Of a DNA stretch of 11,309 nucleotides, positions 8,132 through 11,309 are shown piece after piece. The translations under genes and the position numbers were made by a program. The notes under the pieces were generated by a model. That model worked only from the letters and a program-made list of their open reading frames with translations, did not search any database and had not been told where the DNA came from. The DNA is from an uncultured Actinomycetes bacterium. GTDB lineage: Bacteria > Actinomycetota > Actinomycetes > Mycobacteriales > Mycobacteriaceae. The stretch's first letter is position 1; every line of letters starts with the position of its first letter. The stretch spans positions 1-11,309 of the forward strand of contig CAIWCQ010000426.1 in assembly GCA_903911165.1 (NCBI GenBank). The letters are read 5' to 3'.

Positions 8132-8419
8132 CTAGAAGAGACTGCCCATCATGACGTCGGTCTGGTGTGCGCTGTCATTGACGGCGCTGATCGTCTGACC
8201 GTGATGGTTCATCGTCTCGATGAGTCCCTGCAAACCTTGGAGCATCTGCACCTGGGCTTCGTGAAATGACGTCGCCGCAGTGCCCTGGAAGAAATCGGCT
8301 ATCGCGTTGGTGCGTCGCTGGACATCGTCGTGGATCTCCAACAGTTGCGTAGAACGGGCACCGACGTCGGAGGCGAAGTCAGCAACCCCGCCGTGGTGGT
8401 ACGTGATGTGATCCGACAT
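8132..8419 (-). CDS. esxC: EsxC, WXG100-family small secreted protein (ESAT-6 type)
   Basis: A 95-residue WXG100 protein, the usual length for ESAT-6-like substrates that form four-helix-bundle heterodimers and leave the cell through an ESX machine. Its start (MSDHITY) and the stretch QMLQGLQGLIET closely resemble M. tuberculosis EsxC (Rv3890c) as I recall it. The turn between the two helices reads FFQG (43-46), so the signature tryptophan is replaced by phenylalanine (F44-Q45-G46); as I recall, EsxC of M. tuberculosis also has FxG there. No C-terminal YxxxD/E export signal is present. It is the second gene of the esxD-esxC pair, with ATG at 8417-8419 and an AGGAGAGG sequence about 10 bases upstream. 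Its likely partner is the EsxD-like protein encoded 37 bases upstream. Confidence 0.95.
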   Translation of the reverse strand: MSDHITYHHGGVADFASDVGARSTQLLEIHDDVQRRTNAIADFFQGTAATSFHEAQVQMLQGLQGLIETMNHHGQTISAVNDSAHQTDVMMGSLF

Positions 8420-8436
8420 GAAAAGAGTCCTCTCCT

Positions 8437-8453
8437 GGGTTGGTTGGGTTGGG
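8437..8453 (+). other. G-rich tract with quadruplex-like spacing between esxD and esxC
   Basis: The plus strand reads GGGTTGGTTGGGTTGGG: four runs of two to three guanines separated by TT. This could form a two-tier G-quadruplex on the DNA strand that is template for the esx operon; the mRNA carries the C-rich complement. It fills much of the 37-base gap between esxD and esxC. Only the sequence pattern is seen; folding and function are not shown. Confidence 0.35.
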
Positions 8454-8456
8454 AAA

Positions 8457-8762
8457 TCAGGCCCTGGCGGCGAAGGCGGTCAGGCTGCTGGCGGAATCCC
8501 CCTCGTGGCTTTCGATCATCGAAGCCGCCTGACTCAAACCATGCGCGAGGCGAGTGCCACCGGTGATGGTCTGCTGCAGTTCGAGATTGATCTGTCCAGC
8601 GGTGTTGACCGAGGCCAACTGGGCCTGTCCGCCCCAGACCGCCGAGCCGATTCCCTCATGGTTGCTCAGGTAGCCGTTGGCGATGGATGCCGCCTGCTGG
8701 AGTGCGGATTCGATGGCCTGCTGGGTGGTGCGGAGCACCTCCGGCGTGACGATAAGGGTCAT
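8457..8762 (-). CDS. esxD: EsxD, WXG100-family small secreted protein (CFP-10-type partner)
   Basis: A 101-residue WXG100 protein with the motif W43-G44-G45 in the turn of the helical hairpin. The order and sequence resemble M. tuberculosis EsxD (Rv3891c), which precedes esxC; shared features I recall include the GYL stretch after helix 1 and LTGGTRLA/ITGGTRLA in helix 2. The start is ATG at 8760-8762, because AAGGAG (8768-8773) lies at good spacing directly upstream; an in-frame ATG at 8792 would add ten residues and swallow that ribosome site. The C-terminus (SHEGDSASSLTAFAARA) has no YxxxD/E export motif, which is usual in the CFP-10-type partner. It is the first gene of the ESX operon here, while in ESX-2 loci eccB, eccC, PE and PPE normally precede it. 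A promoter candidate lies about 55-85 bases upstream. Confidence 0.93.
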   Translation of the reverse strand: MTLIVTPEVLRTTQQAIESALQQAASIANGYLSNHEGIGSAVWGGQAQLASVNTAGQINLELQQTITGGTRLAHGLSQAASMIESHEGDSASSLTAFAARA

Positions 8763-8817
8763 GCGTTCTCCTTCTACTTTTCGGATGCTCAACCCCGGCG
8801 CGGGGAAAGTGCGTTCG

Positions 8818-8846
8818 AGTATCTGGCGTCATCCGCGGGCTGTCAC
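8818..8846 (-). promoter_or_regulatory. Candidate promoter of the esxD-eccA operon
   Basis: On the minus strand GTGACA (8841-8846) and GATACT (8818-8823) are separated by exactly 17 bases, matching the primary sigma-factor consensus TTGACA/TATAAT at 5 of 6 and 4 of 6 positions. Transcription would start near 8811 and give a leader of about 50 bases before the esxD ATG. This would let the operon be expressed without the missing upstream eccB-eccC genes. It is a sequence-only prediction. Confidence 0.45.
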
Positions 8847-8875
8847 TTCACCTCCTCTCCTGCCCTACCGACCAC

Positions 8876-8888
8876 TAGGCTGCGCTGG
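8876..8888 (+). promoter_or_regulatory. Candidate -10 element for a leaderless LLM oxidoreductase transcript
   Basis: TAGGCT at 8876-8881 fits the mycobacterial TANNNT -10 pattern, and the GTG start codon at 8888 lies exactly where transcription would begin, after a six-base gap. No good Shine-Dalgarno sequence precedes the GTG. Leaderless genes of this kind are common in mycobacteria. No convincing -35 box is seen. The region is shared with the divergent esxD promoter. Confidence 0.35.
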
Positions 8889-9751
8889 TGCGATTCGCGT
8901 TCAAGACCTCACCGCAGAACACCACCTGGGCCGACATGCTCGCGGTGTGGCGGGCCGCCGACGACATCGAGGTCTACGAGTCCGGCTGGAACTTCGACCA
9001 CTTCTATCCGATATTCGACGACCCACTGGGCCCGTGCCTGGAGGGCTGGACGACGCTGAGCGCACTGGCGCAAGCCACCACGCGACTTCGACTGGGCACC
9101 ATGGTGACCGGGATTCACCATCGGCACCCGGCGGTGCTGGCAAATATGGCGGCCGCGGTGGACATCATCTCCGGTGGCCGGCTCGAACTCGGTGTCGGGG
9201 CGGGCTGGAACGAGGAGGAGTCCGGCGCCTACGGTATCGAATTAGGCTCTGTGACAGAGAGATTCGATCGCTTCGACGAAGCGTGCCAGGTGCTGATCGG
9301 GCTGCTGAGTCAGGAGACTACCGACTTCGACGGCCGGTTCTACCAACTCAGGTCAGCCCGCAACGAACCGAAGGGACCGCAACGTCCGCACCCGCCGATC
9401 TGTATCGGTGGCGGTGGCGAGAAGCGAACGTTGCGGATCACCGCCAAGTACGCTCAGCACTGGAATTTTCCGGGTGGGACGCCGAAGGACTTCGCCCGTA
9501 AGCGCGATGTGCTCGCCGCGCACTGCGTTGCCGTCGGACGCGATCCGAAAGAGATCATGATGTCGGCACAGATCCGGCTGACCCCGGATCTCAACTACCG
9601 GGCCATCATCGCCGATGCGATCGCCTACGGCGCCGAGGGCATGGACCTGGCCGTGATCTACCTACCGGCGCCCTACGATCCGGCGGTCGTCGAGGCGCTG
9701 GCCGAGACGATTCGCGACTCGGGACTGTGGGTCAGAAGCCAAACCGCATGA
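8888..9751 (+). CDS. LLM-class, probably F420-dependent, flavin-type oxidoreductase
   Basis: A 287-residue luciferase-like monooxygenase family protein with a TIM-barrel fold, cytosolic. Supporting stretches are the N-terminal barrel strand MRFAFKT, the active-site-like NFDHFYPI (35-42), HRHPAVLANMAAAVDIISGG (78-97), LELGVGAGWNEEES (99-112) and the cofactor-phosphate region ICIGGGGEKRTLRI (171-184). These are typical of the F420-dependent LLM oxidoreductases that are abundant in mycobacteria. The substrate cannot be read from the sequence. The start is GTG 8888, where the barrel strand begins at once. The gene points away from the ESX operon and shares its 125-base upstream region with esxD. 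Its 3' end overlaps the 3' end of the small minus-strand gene by 20 bases. There is no evident functional link to secretion; it marks the point where the ESX-2 gene order is interrupted. Confidence 0.88.
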   Translation: MRFAFKTSPQNTTWADMLAVWRAADDIEVYESGWNFDHFYPIFDDPLGPCLEGWTTLSALAQATTRLRLGTMVTGIHHRHPAVLANMAAAVDIISGGRLELGVGAGWNEEESGAYGIELGSVTERFDRFDEACQVLIGLLSQETTDFDGRFYQLRSARNEPKGPQRPHPPICIGGGGEKRTLRITAKYAQHWNFPGGTPKDFARKRDVLAAHCVAVGRDPKEIMMSAQIRLTPDLNYRAIIADAIAYGAEGMDLAVIYLPAPYDPAVVEALAETIRDSGLWVRSQTA

Positions 9752-9872
9752 GGTCGTCGGCGGTGACGAGCCTTTCATGTCTGGCCGGGAACTCTCGGTT
9801 CTTCATCGGATAGCGAAACAATGACCAGGCGATACGCCCGACCCGCGAGCGGGTAATCGGCACGAGGTACAC
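9732..9872 (-). CDS. Probable small uncharacterised protein, 46 aa
   Basis: A short open frame of 46 residues beginning GTG TAC CTC (read as MYLVPITRSR) and ending DDLMRFGF. It is basic in its first part and contains WSLFRYPMKNREFP. I do not recognise the family; there is no signal peptide or membrane helix. Support for a real gene is the good Shine-Dalgarno AGGAG (9880-9884) seven bases before the GTG, a promoter-like pair further upstream, and a small hairpin in the predicted leader. It lies on the same strand as gltD, 144 bases after the gltD stop, and its last 20 bases overlap the end of the convergent oxidoreductase gene. No alternative in-frame start was found upstream before a stop. 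Conservation in other mycobacteria would decide whether it is translated. Confidence 0.5.
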   Translation of the reverse strand: MYLVPITRSRVGRIAWSLFRYPMKNREFPARHERLVTADDLMRFGF

Positions 9873-9911
9873 GGAGTTTCTCCTGTGGTCGACATCATCG
9901 GCAACCGGGGA

Positions 9912-9926
9912 CTGCGGTACCCGCAG
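9912..9926 (-). promoter_or_regulatory. Small leader hairpin upstream of the 46-aa gene
   Basis: CTGCGG and CCGCAG are exact complements around a three-base loop, a compact 6-bp stem. It would lie near the 5' end of the leader if transcription starts at the promoter predicted at 9941-9970. No U-tract follows, so it is not a simple terminator of gltD transcription. Confidence 0.35.
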
Positions 9927-9940
9927 CGCCCACCCCAGCT

Positions 9941-9970
9941 ATTAGAGCCGGGGGGTGCGGTAATTGTCAG
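9941..9970 (-). promoter_or_regulatory. Candidate promoter between gltD and the 46-aa gene
   Basis: On the minus strand CTGACA (9965-9970) and TCTAAT (9941-9946) stand 18 bases apart, each matching the consensus at 5 of 6 positions. The start point would be near 9934, about 60 bases before the GTG of the small gene. Its position in the gap after gltD, oriented toward the small gene, supports separate expression. Sequence-only prediction. Confidence 0.42.
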
Positions 9971-10016
9971 GAGGCGCGCCGACGCAGGTCAGCTGTTTCT
10001 ACTGTTACAGAAGTTA

Positions 10017-11309
10017 CTAGCGTTGCGGAGCCGCAGTCGGCAGAATGGGCGCTGGCAAAGCTGTGGTGCCCATCAGAAAGCGGTCCACCCCGGCAGCGGC
10101 CGCGCGGCCCTCGGCGATGGCCCAAACGATGAGCGACTGCCCGCGTCCCATGTCTCCGGCCACGAAGACACCGGAGACCGACGTCTCGAAATCGGCGTTG
10201 CGGGCGACGCTGCCCCGGTCGGTCAGCTCGACATCGAGCTCGGTCAGCAGCCCCGGACGTTCCGGGCCGACGAACCCCATTGCCAGCAGAACCAGATCCG
10301 CCTCGAGCTCGAAGTCGGAGCCCTCGACTTTCGCGAAAACGCCGTCAGACATCGCGACCTCATGTGCACGCAAGCCGGTGACGCGACCGTCACCGCCCAT
10401 GAACCGTTCGGTGTTGACCGCGAAGACCCGTTCGCCGCCTTCTTCGTGCGCCGAGGACACCCGGTACACCAGTGGGTAGGTAGGCCACGGAGTGGAATCG
10501 GCTCGCTCCTCGGGCGGTCGCGGCATGATCTCGAACTGGTGCACGCTGGCCGCGCCCTGGCGGTGCGCCGTGCCCAGACAGTCCGCGCCGGTGTCTCCGC
10601 CGCCGATGATGACAACGCGCTTTCCCTTAGCGGTGATGGGAGGCTGGCCGTCGGCGTCGAGCACTGGGTCGCCGTGGGTGGCCTTGTTGGCCCACGGCAG
10701 GTATTCCATGGCCTGGTGGATGCCGCCGAGATCCCGGCCTGGGATGGGCAGATCGCGCCAGTCGGTCGCGCCGCCGGCCAGCACGACCGCGTCGAACCGT
10801 TCCCGCAACTGAGCACCGGTGATGTCGACGCCAATATTGACGCCGGCCTCGAACCTCGTGCCCTCGGCCCGCATCTGCTCCAGGCGCCGGTCGATATGAC
10901 GCTTCTCCATCTTGAATTCAGGGATGCCGTAACGAAGTAATCCGCCAATCCGGTCGGCTCGCTCGTAGACGGTGACGTCGTGGCCGGCGCGGGTCAACTG
11001 CTGGGCGACAGCCAGACCGGCCGGGCCGGAGCCGACGACGGCGACGGTTTTGCCGGTCAGCAGATGTGCCCGCTTGGGCACCACCCAACCCTCGTCGAAG
11101 GCGTTGTCGATGATCTCGACCTCGACCTGCTTGATGGTCACCGGGTCGGCGTTGATTCCCAGCACGCAGGAGGCCTCGCATGGGGCGGGGCAAAGCCTGC
11201 CGGTGAACTCCGGGAAGTTGTTGGTCGCATGTAGTCGTTCGATCGCTTCCTGCCAGCGGTCCCGGTGCACGAGGTCATTCCACTCGGGAATGAGGTTGCC
11301 CAGTGGACA
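10017..11309 (-). CDS. gltD: Glutamate synthase (NADPH) small subunit, 5' part cut by the window edge
   Basis: The beta subunit of glutamate synthase; it takes electrons from NADPH through FAD and iron-sulfur centres to the large subunit GltB, which makes glutamate from glutamine and 2-oxoglutarate. The visible 430 residues begin in CPLGNLIPEWNDL, part of the N-terminal iron-sulfur domain, so about 55-60 residues lie beyond the right edge (M. tuberculosis GltD is about 488 aa as I recall). Visible numbering: cluster cysteines in CPAPCEASC (40-48), FAD-binding GSGPAG (93-98), NADPH-binding GGGDTG (236-241) and a C-terminal FAD contact region GVFVAGDMGRGQSLIVWAIAEG. It ends with tandem stops TAG TAA. 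gltB would be expected just upstream, outside the window. In M. tuberculosis, gltB-gltD lies near but not directly next to ESX-2, on the far side of ESX-1. Confidence 0.96.
   Translation of the reverse strand, partial: CPLGNLIPEWNDLVHRDRWQEAIERLHATNNFPEFTGRLCPAPCEASCVLGINADPVTIKQVEVEIIDNAFDEGWVVPKRAHLLTGKTVAVVGSGPAGLAVAQQLTRAGHDVTVYERADRIGGLLRYGIPEFKMEKRHIDRRLEQMRAEGTRFEAGVNIGVDITGAQLRERFDAVVLAGGATDWRDLPIPGRDLGGIHQAMEYLPWANKATHGDPVLDADGQPPITAKGKRVVIIGGGDTGADCLGTAHRQGAASVHQFEIMPRPPEERADSTPWPTYPLVYRVSSAHEEGGERVFAVNTERFMGGDGRVTGLRAHEVAMSDGVFAKVEGSDFELEADLVLLAMGFVGPERPGLLTELDVELTDRGSVARNADFETSVSGVFVAGDMGRGQSLIVWAIAEGRAAAAGVDRFLMGTTALPAPILPTAAPQR

Noticed and set aside
8763..8792. Upstream start for esxD at 8792
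   Set aside because: The extra ten residues include the Shine-Dalgarno sequence of the 8762 start, and WXG100 proteins are about 100 aa long.
9841..9854. Palindrome ACCCGCGAGCGGGT as terminator of the oxidoreductase gene
   Set aside because: Two-base loop, no T-tract, 90 bases past the stop and inside the small gene; too weak to call.
9973..9980. GGCGCGCC palindrome after gltD
   Set aside because: An 8-base palindrome is expected by chance in GC-rich DNA and has no partner element.
9987..10016. Terminator directly after gltD
   Set aside because: Only 4-5-bp stems can be drawn (around CTGTTACAG) and no U-tract follows.
9885..10940. Long plus-strand open frame (351 codons) opposite gltD
   Set aside because: It lies antisense to a clear gltD with intact cofactor motifs; the protein has no recognisable domain and reflects the open antisense frames common in high-GC genes.
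1..11309. CRISPR array, tRNA/rRNA genes, insertion sequences or phage genes
   Set aside because: No regularly spaced repeats, no tRNA-like folds and no transposase or integrase motifs were seen on either strand.

Overview
The window is high-GC actinobacterial DNA and almost certainly comes from a Mycobacterium. Most of it is one minus-strand block of type VII secretion (ESX) genes, followed by an F420-type LLM oxidoreductase on the plus strand and a minus-strand glutamate synthase small subunit. From memory, the ESX proteins look most like the ESX-2 system of M. tuberculosis (Rv3884c to Rv3891c): the EsxC, EsxD, EspG, MycP and EccA sequences all resemble the ESX-2 versions. No alignment was run.

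Layout from right to left, which is the direction of transcription for the ESX genes: gltD (5' end outside the window, 10017-11309 -); a probable unannotated 46-residue gene with its own promoter, hairpin leader and Shine-Dalgarno site (9732-9872 -); the LLM oxidoreductase (8888-9751 +), possibly leaderless and divergent from the ESX block; then esxD (8457-8762 -), esxC (8132-8419 -), espG (7229-8056 -), a short MinD/EspI-like ATPase (6242-7228 -), eccD (4776-6245 -), mycP (3343-4779 -), eccE (1826-3346 -) and eccA (36-1826 -). From espG to eccA every junction is abutting or overlaps by 1-4 bases, so these six genes must be translated as one coupled unit. The two WXG100 genes sit upstream with looser spacing and are separated from espG by a perfect 13-bp hairpin.

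The main point of interest is what is missing. An ESX-2 locus normally starts with eccB, eccC, PE and PPE ahead of esxD. Here esxD is the first gene, with a good promoter of its own, and the next genes upstream are metabolic. The FtsK/SpoIIIE-type motor EccC, the membrane protein EccB and the PE/PPE substrates are therefore absent from this side, although every remaining ESX gene is intact and still keeps EspG, the PE/PPE chaperone. Either the missing half lies elsewhere in the genome (possibly beyond the left edge) or this half-locus works with parts of another ESX system.

The gene-free stretches are short: 1-35 (nothing seen), 8057-8131 (hairpin), 8420-8456 (G-rich tract), 8763-8887 (divergent promoters) and 9873-10016 (promoter and leader of the small gene). 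No tRNA, rRNA, CRISPR array, insertion sequence or phage gene was recognised.
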